From: Proteobacteria bacterium UBA4656
Lineage (GTDB): Bacteria > Pseudomonadota > Gammaproteobacteria > Xanthomonadales > Ahniellaceae
Reading direction: 5' to 3'
Length of the DNA stretch: 15,774 nt
Assembly (NCBI GenBank): GCA_002405525.1
Contig: DHLY01000074.1
Location: forward strand, 1-15,774
Shown here: positions 1 through 9,309 of the stretch, one piece after another
Layout of the letters: each line of letters starts with the position of its first letter
Numbering within the stretch: position 1 is the first letter of the stretch
Notes under the pieces: model-generated
What the model was told of the DNA's origin: nothing
Database searches by the model: none
The model's input: only the letters and a program-made list of their open reading frames with translations
Position numbers and translations under genes: made by a program

Positions 1-1068
1 GGCCTCGAACGGCAGACCGATGCGAACCACCGCGCCGTGCGGATGCGCATCCTCCAGCGCGAACTCGTGCCGCGCCCCGTAAAGCACGCGCAGGCGCTCG
101 CGCGCGTTGCGCAGGCCGACGCCGCGCCCGGGCGGCAGGCCGTCACTGCGCGCAGCGGGGAATCCCGGGCCGTCGTCGCGCACCTCGACCTGCAGTCGAT
201 CACCCTCCAGCCAGGCCCGGATCTCGATCGTGCCGCCCTCGACGCGCGGCGCGACCGCGTACTTGATCGCGTTCTCGACCAACGGCTGCAGCAGGAAACT
301 CGGCACCGCGGCGCCATAGGCTTCCTCGCTGACCTCCACCCGCAGACGCAGGCGGTCGGTGAATCGCAGCTGCTCGATACCCAGATAAAGCCGCAGCGCA
401 TCGAGCTCCTGCCGCAACGACGTGCGCTGCATCGGATCGGCGTCCAGCGAATGGCGCAGGAAGGCCGACAGGCTGGTGACCATCTTGTTGGCCGTGTCGA
501 TGTCGCGGTCGAGCACCAGGGTCGAGATCGCGTTGAGCGTGTTGAACAGGAAATGCGGATTGAGCTGATAGCGCAGCATCTTCAGCTGCGCCTCGTTGGC
601 GGCGGCCTGCGCGGCCAGCACAGCCGCGGTCTGCTCCTGCAACCGGCGCGAGGTCTTGACCGCCCAGTACATCAACGTCCACGCCAGCACGACCCAGGTG
701 AACGTGCCCACATAGGCGACATAAGCCGAGCTGCTGCCCGGACGGCAGTCCGCCGGGCACCACGAGGACAACGCGACGGAATTGATCAGACTGATGAACA
801 GCACGGCCAGCAGCATCGGCATCGCGGCGATGCCGAAGAAGCGCAGCGGGCCGTTCTCGGCGAAGCGACGCAGGAGGTAACGCAGCAGCGAGGTGGCGAC
901 CAACCCGGCCACCGCAGTGCTCAGCGGCACGCACCAGTAGTGAGACGGCCGACCGTGCGCCAGGGCGACGACGTAGGAGAACACGAAGTAGCCGAACCAG
1001 CCGGCGAACTGCAGCAGCCAGAACAGGCGCGGGTCGTGAGCGGAAGAACTGGAGCTTGCGACCGACAT
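1..1068 (-). CDS. LytS/YehU-family sensor histidine kinase (3' end cut by window edge)
   Basis: Inner-membrane sensor kinase of the LytS/YehU (His_kinase + HATPase_c) type, which normally phosphorylates a LytTR response regulator. I read 356 codons in the minus frame ending at base 1. The ATG at 1068 has no Shine-Dalgarno; a TACGAT hexamer ends 6 nt before it, so the mRNA may be leaderless. Four hydrophobic segments are visible near residues 15-36, 47-62, 79-95 and 116-135, then a short helical linker. The phosphoacceptor motif is LNPHFLFNTLNA with His172. The ATPase domain follows: N-box LLQPLVENAIKYAV, then DDGPGF, then GRGVGLRNARERL. The sequence runs out at a typical domain end (VVRIGLPFE), so only a few residues should be missing. 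The predicted outer loop between segments 3 and 4 holds two cysteines (SWCPADC). The partner regulator would lie beyond base 1. The family call is firm; the stimulus is unknown. Confidence 0.93.
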   Translation of the reverse strand, partial: MSVASSSSSAHDPRLFWLLQFAGWFGYFVFSYVVALAHGRPSHYWCVPLSTAVAGLVATSLLRYLLRRFAENGPLRFFGIAAMPMLLAVLFISLINSVALSSWCPADCRPGSSSAYVAYVGTFTWVVLAWTLMYWAVKTSRRLQEQTAAVLAAQAAANEAQLKMLRYQLNPHFLFNTLNAISTLVLDRDIDTANKMVTSLSAFLRHSLDADPMQRTSLRQELDALRLYLGIEQLRFTDRLRLRVEVSEEAYGAAVPSFLLQPLVENAIKYAVAPRVEGGTIEIRAWLEGDRLQVEVRDDGPGFPAARSDGLPPGRGVGLRNARERLRVLYGARHEFALEDAHPHGAVVRIGLPFEA

Positions 1069-1074
1069 CCGAGC

Positions 1075-1080
1075 ATCGTA
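1075..1080 (-). promoter_or_regulatory. -10-like hexamer, possible leaderless start for the sensor kinase
   Basis: On the minus strand TACGAT is followed by exactly six bases and then the kinase ATG. That places the expected transcription start at or next to the A of the ATG. I see no convincing -35 hexamer 16-18 bp upstream, so this rests on the -10 match, the spacing and the missing Shine-Dalgarno. It is one of several similar cases in the window. Confidence 0.35.
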
Positions 1081-1166
1081 ACTGGCCACCGCCGCCGGCG
1101 GGCGCCCGGCGCCTCGCTCCGGCGCGCGCGGCACTCGTTTCGCCGAGCGCGGCGCCCTCAGCGCCC

Positions 1167-3656
1167 TCAGTAGCAGGCTCCGCCGCCGGCGTTGAGCAGC
1201 GCAGTCGCGGGGAACACCTGCGCAGGCTCGGTACCGACGGTCGGCAGCACCAGGCTGGCACTGCCCGCCACCGCGCCGCAGGCGCCGCGGAATGCGTAGG
1301 TCAGCCGCCCTTCCGCGTTGCCGTATTCGAGCACGATCACTGCCTCGCCGACGCGCCGCGTGCCTTCGCCCCACAGCCAGCGCGGGCCACCGTGGCGGTC
1401 GAAATGGAATACCAGAGCGCGCTCGTCGCCTTCCGGGCCGGCCCCGGTCGACTGGAGGGCGATGCCCCACGCGCCGTCCGGCGCCATCCAAAGGCCCGAA
1501 CCGTCGGTCACCGGCCGCGCGGCATCGGCGGGACGCAGCGGCTCGATGCAGTCAACCCAGGCAGCATCGGCGATGCGCACCGCGAGAACGGCCAGTGCGC
1601 GCGCGCCGGGCCGTGGCACGCCGGCGCAGGCCGGATCGGACGCATCGACCCCGAAGCGGATGGACAGCGTACCGACCGGCTCCGCCGCGAGCCGGCCGTC
1701 GGGGTCGCGCCGGTGACGGACCAGGCCGGTCGCCGCGACGAAGGCATCCGACTGCACGGACCCGCCGGCCGAATACCAGCGCGGACTGCCGTCGGCATCC
1801 TGGTGGTACAGCAGCGCGATCCATCCCCCGCGTGTGCGCTCCAGAACCACACCACGCCCGGCGACGGCGCGATCTGCCCACGCCCCGGCGGGAATCGCCG
1901 GCGCGGCGAGCCGTGCCCGCCGCAAGGTCGGCGGCTCGCCGTCCTCCAGCGCATAGTAGACGGCCCCACCGTCGACCCCGAAGGGGGACGCAAGCAGGCG
2001 GCGCAGCGGCGCGCCCGCTCCGGACTGCGGGTCGCCAGCCCGCCCGTAGGCGTAGTGCCCACCGACCTGACGCACCACGAACCAGCCGCGGCGCGGTGGC
2101 TCGCGCGGATCGGAAACGCCGAGCCCCAGCAGCTGCACGCGGTCCCCGGTATGCGGATGCCGCAAGGTCACCGCGCTGTTGGACCGCGGCGCCAGCGCGG
2201 TGATCCCCGTGCCCCACTGGCGCGCCAGCGCGCCGGCGAGGTCGGCCTCGACCCGCACTTCGCCGCGGGCGGGATCGATCCGTACCGCCTGCCCGCCGGC
2301 CAGCACGCCGGCGAGGCCGGGCTCATCGGGCAGCAGGGATGCCAACCCGTGCAGTGCACCGCGCGCCGAATCCCAGGCGGCGGCGGTGATCCACACCCCG
2401 GTCGGACCGTCGACGCGGCGCAGGAGGCGACCGCCGCGCGGACCATGCAGCGCCAGCATCGGCACCCCTTCGTACGCCGCCAGACCCGTGATGCGGTCGA
2501 TCGCCGGCAGCGATTCGACGCCCGCCGCGCCGTCGGCGCGCAGCCGCAGCAGGCGCGAGTCGGCGCCCGCATCAAGCGCCACCAGCAAAGCCGGCGCCGC
2601 CGCCCCCGGCTCGTCGATCGCCAGCAGCCAGGCGCCGGCGGCCGGGGTTGACGTGCGCCCGATCCCGCGACCGCCATCCCAGCGCCCACCCGCGCGGCGA
2701 TGCAGGACCCAGTGTCCATCGCGCTCGACCAGCAGCAGCGGCGCCTGCCCCTGCGCGGGCGCGTCGAACCAGAGCACGCGGCCACCGGCTCCGGACCATT
2801 CGCGCCGCCATGTACCGGCCGGCGCATCGAGGCGCCACACTGACGTGGCCGCGCCGTCGGCGGCGAGCAGCAGGCTGGCGCCCTCGACCGCCAGCGCGGC
2901 GGCGTGCACGCCGTCGGGCAGGCCCTCCGCTGCCCGCCCGAAGCGCAGCGCTTCGAAGCGCGGCGCGCGCAGCAGCGCGGCGAGGTCGAGCCAGCGCAGC
3001 AGGACGCCGCCCACGTCCTCGCCCGCACCCGGCCCGGGCGCAGCGGTCACCCACTCGGCCTGCGCACCGCGGGCGCGCCACTGCTCGGCGAGGGATGCCG
3101 CCTCCCGCATGCGCGCCGCGTCGGCGGCCGGGGCCACGACCATCAGGGCCGGCGGCACCGCGTCGCCGACGGCCGCGGGCAGCATCGCGGGACCCCGCCA
3201 GCCGACCAGTGCCACCGCATGCAGCGCCTCGCCGGGCATCCCGGCCACGCGCAGCGGCGCGGGATCGGCGCCCAGCGCGAGCAGCGCCGTCGCCGCCGCG
3301 CCGCCGGCCGCGACGTGCATTCGCCGGGCGTCACCGCCGTAGCCGCCGGCGCGCCAGTACACGAACGCCAGCGCCTCGGCGAGCGCGGCCGGCGTGCCGG
3401 CCGTGCCGGACGCCAGCACGGCGACCACGTGGCCGCGTCCGGCGACATCGCGCGCCAGCGCATCGGCGTCCTCGATCCCGGCCAGCACCACCATCGGATG
3501 CGGCCCGGGCGCGGCGGGCGTGTGCATGTCCAGCCGGCGCGGGTCCAGCGCATCGCCACCAGCGCCCCAGGTGATGCCGGGGAACACGCGCGCCCCGGCG
3601 GCGGGCGCGAACAGCAGCACCAGCGCAGCCAGCAGCGCGGCGGCGTTCCGCCTCAT
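1167..3656 (-). CDS. Secreted protein: nucleophile-less alpha/beta-hydrolase-like domain, propeller-like region, G-x-P-x-W repeats
   Basis: 829 residues; exact function not recognised. The ATG at 3656 overlaps the acylphosphatase stop by 4 nt and gives a clean signal peptide (MRRNAAALLAALVLLFAPAAGA), so the longer in-frame extension upstream is rejected. Residues about 37-232 resemble a carboxylesterase-like alpha/beta hydrolase: DMHTPAAPGPHPMVVLAG, then GYGGDARRMHV just before the nucleophile elbow. The usual G-x-S-x-G reads GGAAA (118-122), with Ala at the serine position, so esterase activity looks lost. Residues about 235-590 are repeated short strands rich in W, G and L, probably a beta-propeller (inference). 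Two copies of a repeat with the pattern G-W-x-x-x-L…Y/F-x-x-D…G-x-P-R-W lie near 600-632 and 721-766; similar repeats occur in secreted Xanthomonadales proteins. The last gene of a three-gene overlapping operon. Likely periplasmic or exported. Confidence 0.8.
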   Translation of the reverse strand: MRRNAAALLAALVLLFAPAAGARVFPGITWGAGGDALDPRRLDMHTPAAPGPHPMVVLAGIEDADALARDVAGRGHVVAVLASGTAGTPAALAEALAFVYWRAGGYGGDARRMHVAAGGAAATALLALGADPAPLRVAGMPGEALHAVALVGWRGPAMLPAAVGDAVPPALMVVAPAADAARMREAASLAEQWRARGAQAEWVTAAPGPGAGEDVGGVLLRWLDLAALLRAPRFEALRFGRAAEGLPDGVHAAALAVEGASLLLAADGAATSVWRLDAPAGTWRREWSGAGGRVLWFDAPAQGQAPLLLVERDGHWVLHRRAGGRWDGGRGIGRTSTPAAGAWLLAIDEPGAAAPALLVALDAGADSRLLRLRADGAAGVESLPAIDRITGLAAYEGVPMLALHGPRGGRLLRRVDGPTGVWITAAAWDSARGALHGLASLLPDEPGLAGVLAGGQAVRIDPARGEVRVEADLAGALARQWGTGITALAPRSNSAVTLRHPHTGDRVQLLGLGVSDPREPPRRGWFVVRQVGGHYAYGRAGDPQSGAGAPLRRLLASPFGVDGGAVYYALEDGEPPTLRRARLAAPAIPAGAWADRAVAGRGVVLERTRGGWIALLYHQDADGSPRWYSAGGSVQSDAFVAATGLVRHRRDPDGRLAAEPVGTLSIRFGVDASDPACAGVPRPGARALAVLAVRIADAAWVDCIEPLRPADAARPVTDGSGLWMAPDGAWGIALQSTGAGPEGDERALVFHFDRHGGPRWLWGEGTRRVGEAVIVLEYGNAEGRLTYAFRGACGAVAGSASLVLPTVGTEPAQVFPATALLNAGGGACY

Positions 3657-3925
3657 CCGGTGTGGAAGCCCTCGACGCCGACCGGCGGGGCGGAGTCGCG
3701 GAGGATCGCATCGACGCGCGCCAGCGGCGGGCCCGCCCGCAGGGCGTCGTGCAGCGCGTCCAGCGCCGCCGTCGTCCCCGCCGCCACCACCTCGACGCGG
3801 CCGTCGGGCAGGTTCAGCGCATGACCGCGCAGGCCCAGCTGCAGCGCGCGACGCCGTGTCCAGGCGCGGAAGCCCACGCCTTGCACGCGCCCCTCGACCA
3901 CGAACCGCGCCGCGGCGTCCGTCAC
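3653..3925 (-). CDS. acyP: Acylphosphatase
   Basis: 90 residues, the normal size for this small cytoplasmic enzyme, which hydrolyses acyl-phosphates such as 1,3-bisphosphoglycerate or carbamoyl phosphate to a carboxylate and phosphate. The signature GRVQGVGFRAWTRRRA is near residues 12-27, with the phosphate-binding Arg in VGFR. The second conserved element GHALNLPDGRVEVVAAG carries the substrate-positioning Asn (N-L-P-D-G). The GTG start at 3925 is chosen because it overlaps the upstream TGA by 4 nt and puts the signature at the usual distance from the N terminus. Its own stop overlaps the ATG of the 829-residue protein, again by 4 nt. It is therefore probably translationally coupled on both sides. 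Call firm; physiological substrate unknown. Confidence 0.94.
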   Translation of the reverse strand: MTDAAARFVVEGRVQGVGFRAWTRRRALQLGLRGHALNLPDGRVEVVAAGTTAALDALHDALRAGPPLARVDAILRDSAPPVGVEGFHTG

Positions 3926-4401
3926 GGCGCGGCCTGCGCACCGTCGATCGCCTTCGCGAGCTGCGCCGAGGTCACCGGCCCGATGAAGCGCTGCGCGAGG
4001 CGGCCCCGCGGATCGACCAGGTAGGTCGTCGGCAGGCCGCGCGGGACGTCGAAGTCCTTCGGCGGGTCGTAGACGTCGACCACCGCGATCGGATAACCCG
4101 CCGGGTGCTTGCTCAGGAAAGCATCGAGGTCGGCGCGTTCGATCTCCTCGAAGGCGAGCCCGATCACCCTCACGTCCTCGCGGGCGGCGTCGAAAGCCGT
4201 GAGGTCGGGGATCTCCTTGATGCACGGCGAGCACCAGGTCGCCCAGTAGTTGACCACCACCCAGCGGCCCCGTTCGGCCGCGAGGTCGAAACGTCCGCCG
4301 TCGAGGGTGTCGACCACCAGCGAAGGATACGCCGTGCTGTCGTCGGCGGCGCAGGCGGGCGTGGCGACGAGCAGAGCGACGATCAGCAGCAGGGGGCGCA
4401 T
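3922..4401 (-). CDS. TlpA-like thiol:disulfide oxidoreductase (exported thioredoxin fold)
   Basis: 159 residues. The ATG at 4401 is preceded by GGAG eight bases upstream and begins a signal peptide (MRPLLLIVALLVATPACA); an in-frame ATG 25 codons further up gives no signal peptide at its start and is rejected. The mature part is a TlpA/AhpC-TSA-type thioredoxin domain: strand VVVNYWATWCSPC with redox cysteines Cys57 and Cys60, and the cis-proline loop GLPTTYLVD (Pro124). The Cys of the signal peptide is not in a good lipobox, so a soluble or signal-anchored periplasmic protein is more likely than a lipoprotein. Family members reduce periplasmic disulfides, for example in cytochrome c maturation, but no cytochrome gene is near. 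First gene of an overlapping unit with acylphosphatase and the 829-residue protein; the YihY gene lies 71 bp upstream in the same direction. Confidence 0.92.
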   Translation of the reverse strand: MRPLLLIVALLVATPACAADDSTAYPSLVVDTLDGGRFDLAAERGRWVVVNYWATWCSPCIKEIPDLTAFDAAREDVRVIGLAFEEIERADLDAFLSKHPAGYPIAVVDVYDPPKDFDVPRGLPTTYLVDPRGRLAQRFIGPVTSAQLAKAIDGAQAAP

Positions 4402-4472
4402 GCGGGGCTCCGGAGGTCGGGTGGCGACAGTATCGGCGATCGCATGTCGGGACCGCGTGGGGTAGCCTCGGT

Positions 4473-6720
<2,248 letters not shown>

Positions 6721-6764
6721 CCCGCGCCTTCGATCGCCCCCCGGCAAGCCGATCCCGCCCGGCA

Positions 6765-6793
6765 TTGCCCTGCGTGAGCCTTCATGGCACAAC
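6765..6793 (+). promoter_or_regulatory. Weak candidate promoter for the acyl-CoA dehydrogenase gene
   Basis: TTGCCC and CACAAC are separated by 17 bp and lie in the 97-bp gap before the acyl-CoA dehydrogenase. The -35 half fits reasonably, the -10 half poorly. It would give a leader of roughly 18 nt that includes the GGAG ribosome site at 6807-6810. Confidence 0.25.
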
Positions 6794-6817
6794 ACGCTGA
6801 CCCACCGGAGCGACGCC

Positions 6818-8491
6818 ATGGGCTTCACGCAGCAGCCCCCCCTGCTCGCCAACCAGTACCTCGAGGACCGCCTGCTGCGGTCGCTGCTGCGCCGGGTGAT
6901 GCCACCGCCGGTACTGGCGGCGATCGAGCCGTCCTTGACCGACCTCGGCGATCGGGTGGCGGACTGGTACCCCGCGCAGGTCGCAGCGCACGCCGAGCAG
7001 CCGGTCCACGTGCCATTCGACGCCTGGGGCAACCGGGTCGACAGGATCGAACCGGGCGCCTTCTGGCGCGACGCGCCGGCGATCGCCGCCCGCCACGGGC
7101 TGGTCGCGGCCGGCTACGAGCGGGTCAACGGCGCGCATGCAAGGCTGCACCAGTTCGCGTTGGCCTATCTTTTCACCGCGTCCAGCGAAATCTACTCCTG
7201 CCCGCTGGCGATGACCGACGGCGCGGCGCGCTGCCTGATCGACGCCGGCGATCGCCGGCTGATCGACCGCGCCGTGCCGCGTCTGACCAGCCGCGATCCC
7301 GCCCGGTTCTGGATTTCCGGCCAGTGGATGACCGAAACCACCGGCGGCTCCGATGTCGGCGGTACCGAGACCGTGGCGCGACGCGACGGCGACGGGCGCT
7401 GGCGCCTGTACGGTCGCAAGTGGTTCGCGTCAGCCGTGGCCTGCGACATGGCACTGACCCTGGCCCGGCCGGCGGGCAACAGTCCCGGCGGCGACCACCT
7501 CGCGCTGTTCTACGTCGAGCCGCGCGATGCTGACGGCCGGTTCCGCAATCTCACCGTGGACCGGCTCAAGCCCAAGCTCGGCACGCGCAAGCTGCCGACC
7601 GCCGAGATCACGCTCGACGGCACGCCGGCTGAGCTGGTCGGCGAGGCGCGCCACGGTGTGCGCACGATCGCGCCGATGCTCAACATCACGCGGCTGTGGA
7701 ACTCGGTGGCGGCAGTTTCCCTGTTCCGCCGCGGGGTCGCGCTGGCGCGCTCCTACGCCACCCGGCGCATCGTGTTCGGGATGCCGCTGATCGACCACGC
7801 ACTGCACCAGGAAACCCTGGCCGACCTGCAGGCGGAACTCGAAGCCGGCTTTCACCTGTCCTTCTTCGTCGCCGAACTGCTCGGCCGGGCCGAGCATGGC
7901 GATTCCGACGACACGCACGCACATCTGCTGCGACTGATCACGCCGGCGGCCAAACTGATGACCGCGCGGCAGGCGGTCGCCGGCCTGTCCGAGATCTGCG
8001 AGGCCTTCGGCGGTGCAGGCTATGTCGAAGACTCCGGCATTCCCACCCTGCTGCGCGATGCGCAGGTCCTGCCGATCTGGGAAGGCACCACCAACGTGCT
8101 GTCGCTCGACGTGCTGCGCGTGCTGCACCAGGTCGGCTCGCTGCAGCCGTGGCTGCTGGCGCTGCGCTCGCTCGGCGCGCAGATCACCGCCGCAGAGCTG
8201 GAGCCGGTGGCGCGCCTCGTCCGCGACACCGCGACCCGCACCGGCGACTGGCTGGGCCGGCACGCCGGCGCGCGGGACGCGACGGCCGCTGGCGCACGAG
8301 GACTCGCGATGACCTTGGCCCGCACGCTCGCGCTGGCCCTGCTCGCACGCCACGCCGACTGGACCATGCGCGCCGAGAGCGATCCGCGACCGATGGCCGC
8401 CGCGCGCCGCTTCGCCCGGCTCGGCGTGAATCGGCTGGTCGACCCGGCGGCGGTGGAGGCGCGGATGCTGGCGACCGACATCTACGCTTGA
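6818..8491 (+). CDS. Acyl-CoA dehydrogenase family protein, AidB-like
   Basis: 557 residues, longer than ordinary acyl-CoA dehydrogenases (about 380) and close to the AidB subfamily (about 540). FAD-dependent flavoprotein. The ATG at 6818 has GGAG seven bases upstream. The FAD-binding segment QWMTETTGGSDVGGTE is near residues 169-184, then YGRKWFASAVACDMALTLA near 198-216. The helical domain follows from about 280, with RLWNSVAAVSLFRRGVALAR and RRIVFGMPL. The late motif FGGAGYVEDSGIP…LPIWEGTTNVLSLDVLRVL (397-436) closely matches the AidB pattern GGxGYxEdS…IWEGsxNxxxLDVLRVL. E. coli AidB is part of the alkylation (Ada) response, but many homologues are likely catabolic or of unknown substrate. 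No ada, alkB or fatty-acid genes are near, so I name it by family only. Confidence 0.92.
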   Translation: MGFTQQPPLLANQYLEDRLLRSLLRRVMPPPVLAAIEPSLTDLGDRVADWYPAQVAAHAEQPVHVPFDAWGNRVDRIEPGAFWRDAPAIAARHGLVAAGYERVNGAHARLHQFALAYLFTASSEIYSCPLAMTDGAARCLIDAGDRRLIDRAVPRLTSRDPARFWISGQWMTETTGGSDVGGTETVARRDGDGRWRLYGRKWFASAVACDMALTLARPAGNSPGGDHLALFYVEPRDADGRFRNLTVDRLKPKLGTRKLPTAEITLDGTPAELVGEARHGVRTIAPMLNITRLWNSVAAVSLFRRGVALARSYATRRIVFGMPLIDHALHQETLADLQAELEAGFHLSFFVAELLGRAEHGDSDDTHAHLLRLITPAAKLMTARQAVAGLSEICEAFGGAGYVEDSGIPTLLRDAQVLPIWEGTTNVLSLDVLRVLHQVGSLQPWLLALRSLGAQITAAELEPVARLVRDTATRTGDWLGRHAGARDATAAGARGLAMTLARTLALALLARHADWTMRAESDPRPMAAARRFARLGVNRLVDPAAVEARMLATDIYA

Positions 8492-8503
8492 GGCGGGGAA
8501 CGA

Positions 8504-8531
8504 GGGTACAGGGCCCAGGGTACAGAGCCCG
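8504..8531. repeat. 14-bp tandem duplication
   Basis: Two adjacent copies of a 14-base unit, GGGTACAGGGCCCA then GGGTACAGAGCCCG, differ at two positions. They begin 12 bases after the acyl-CoA dehydrogenase stop. The sub-sequence GGGCCCAGG recurs at 14094-14102, right at the stop of another plus-strand gene. Confidence 0.7.
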
Positions 8532-8562
8532 GCCGAAGGCACGCCATCCGCGATGCTTCGGC
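8532..8562. repeat. Inverted repeat in the 3' flank of the acyl-CoA dehydrogenase gene
   Basis: A 7-bp stem GCCGAAG/CTTCGGC with a 17-nt loop. A comparable CGAAGC/GCTTCG stem lies at 14124-14147, also downstream of a plus-strand gene and of a GGGCCCAGG word. No T-tract follows, so an intrinsic terminator is unlikely. Confidence 0.5.
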
Positions 8563-8685
8563 GCTCGGAAGTGACCACTGCCCCATCGGGATCGATGCAG
8601 GCGACGCGCAATGTGAACGCCCTGCCGTCGTTCGGCAGCTCTCGTGCCTCGGGATGACGTCGCCCTTCGGCGGCGCCCGGCGCCC

Positions 8686-8700
8686 GATACCCTGGGTATC
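8686..8700. repeat. Perfect 15-bp palindrome
   Basis: GATACCC and GGGTATC flank a single T. The sequence is compact enough to be a dimeric-protein site and lies 124 bp before the asparaginase-like ATG. It could equally be part of a dispersed repeat; no regulator can be assigned. Confidence 0.4.
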
Positions 8701-8811
8701 CCCTTGGCCCGCAAGGACGCGGATGCAGCGAATCCCGCACATCGCTCGTCGAAGCGACTGGGCCCTCCAGGAACCATCGAAGCCGCAAGGCCCGACCGCT
8801 CCCCGCCCCGA

Positions 8812-8817
8812 TAGAAT
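8812..8817 (+). promoter_or_regulatory. -10 box TAGAAT, possible leaderless start of the asparaginase-like gene
   Basis: TAGAAT matches the -10 consensus at five of six positions. It is followed by exactly six bases and then the ATG at 8824. No Shine-Dalgarno is present and no good -35 is visible in the G/C-rich sequence upstream. The spacing predicts transcription from the A of the start codon. Confidence 0.4.
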
Positions 8818-8823
8818 GCCGCC

Positions 8824-9309
8824 ATGAACCATCTCACCATCGTCACCACCGGCGGCACCATCGACAAGATCTACTTCGACGACAAGTCGACATTCCAGAT
8901 CGGCGCGCCGCAGATCGGCGAGATCCTCGGCGCGATCGGCGTCGGCTTCACCTTCGACGTGATCCCGGTGCTGCGCAAGGACAGCCTCCATCTGACCGAC
9001 GAGGACCGCGAACTGGTGCGGCGCACCATCGAGGCGCAACCTTCGCGCCACGTGCTGGTGACCCACGGCACCGACACCATGGTCGACACCGCGCGCGTGC
9101 TGCGCACCGTCCCCGGCAAGGTGATCGTGCTCACCGGCGCGCTCAATCCGGCCCGCTTTCAGGGTTCGGACGCGGTGTTCAACATCGGTTGCGCGGTGGG
9201 CGCGGTCCAGGTGCTGGGCGAGGGCGTCCACATCGCGATGAACGGGCGCATCTGGGACCCGCTGCGGGTGCGCAAGAACAGCGCCGCCAACCGCTTCGAG
9301 GCCGCCTGA
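8824..9309 (+). CDS. Stand-alone N-terminal asparaginase-domain protein
   Basis: 161 residues, half the length of a normal type I/II L-asparaginase (about 330). It carries both threonine-containing active-site motifs of the N-terminal domain: VTTGGTIDKIYFDD near residues 7-20 and VTHGTDTMVDTARVL near 79-93. VIVLTGALNPARFQGSDA follows near 100-117, as in full-length enzymes. The C-terminal domain, which helps build the active site in the tetramer, is absent. The gene ends with a proper stop followed by a short hairpin, and I find no continuation in other frames, so this does not look like a recent truncation. Single-domain members are known in proteobacteria. It may hydrolyse asparagine or another amide, or be structural; I cannot decide. 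Start chosen at the only ATG before the first strand. Confidence 0.88.
   Translation: MNHLTIVTTGGTIDKIYFDDKSTFQIGAPQIGEILGAIGVGFTFDVIPVLRKDSLHLTDEDRELVRRTIEAQPSRHVLVTHGTDTMVDTARVLRTVPGKVIVLTGALNPARFQGSDAVFNIGCAVGAVQVLGEGVHIAMNGRIWDPLRVRKNSAANRFEAA

Larger units (their letters stand above)
8492..8823. other. 332-bp intergenic region rich in short repeats and hairpins
   Basis: No convincing gene; ORFs across it are extensions of frames antisense to the neighbours. From left to right it holds a 14-bp tandem duplication (8504-8531), a 7-bp inverted repeat GCCGAAG/CTTCGGC (8532-8562), a hairpin CTGCCG-TCGTT-CGGCAG (8622-8638), a G/C-rich stretch, and a perfect odd palindrome GATACCC-T-GGGTATC (8686-8700). 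It ends with the TAGAAT box before the asparaginase-like gene. None of the hairpins has a T-tract. The composition and stacked hairpins look like dispersed intergenic repeat sequence rather than a decayed gene; this is inference. Confidence 0.5.

Noticed and set aside
1152..1169. Tandem GCGCCCTCA GCGCCCTCA at the stop of the 829-residue gene
   Set aside because: A simple 9-bp slippage duplication that repeats the stop region; no sign of function.
37..2651. Long plus-strand ORFs opposite the kinase and the 829-residue gene
   Set aside because: Arg/Gln/Pro-rich translations without domains, antisense to genes with clear motifs.
3657..3941. 95-residue N-terminal extension of the 829-residue protein
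   Set aside because: It overlaps the acylphosphatase in another frame and buries a perfect signal peptide; the ATGA overlap start is preferred.
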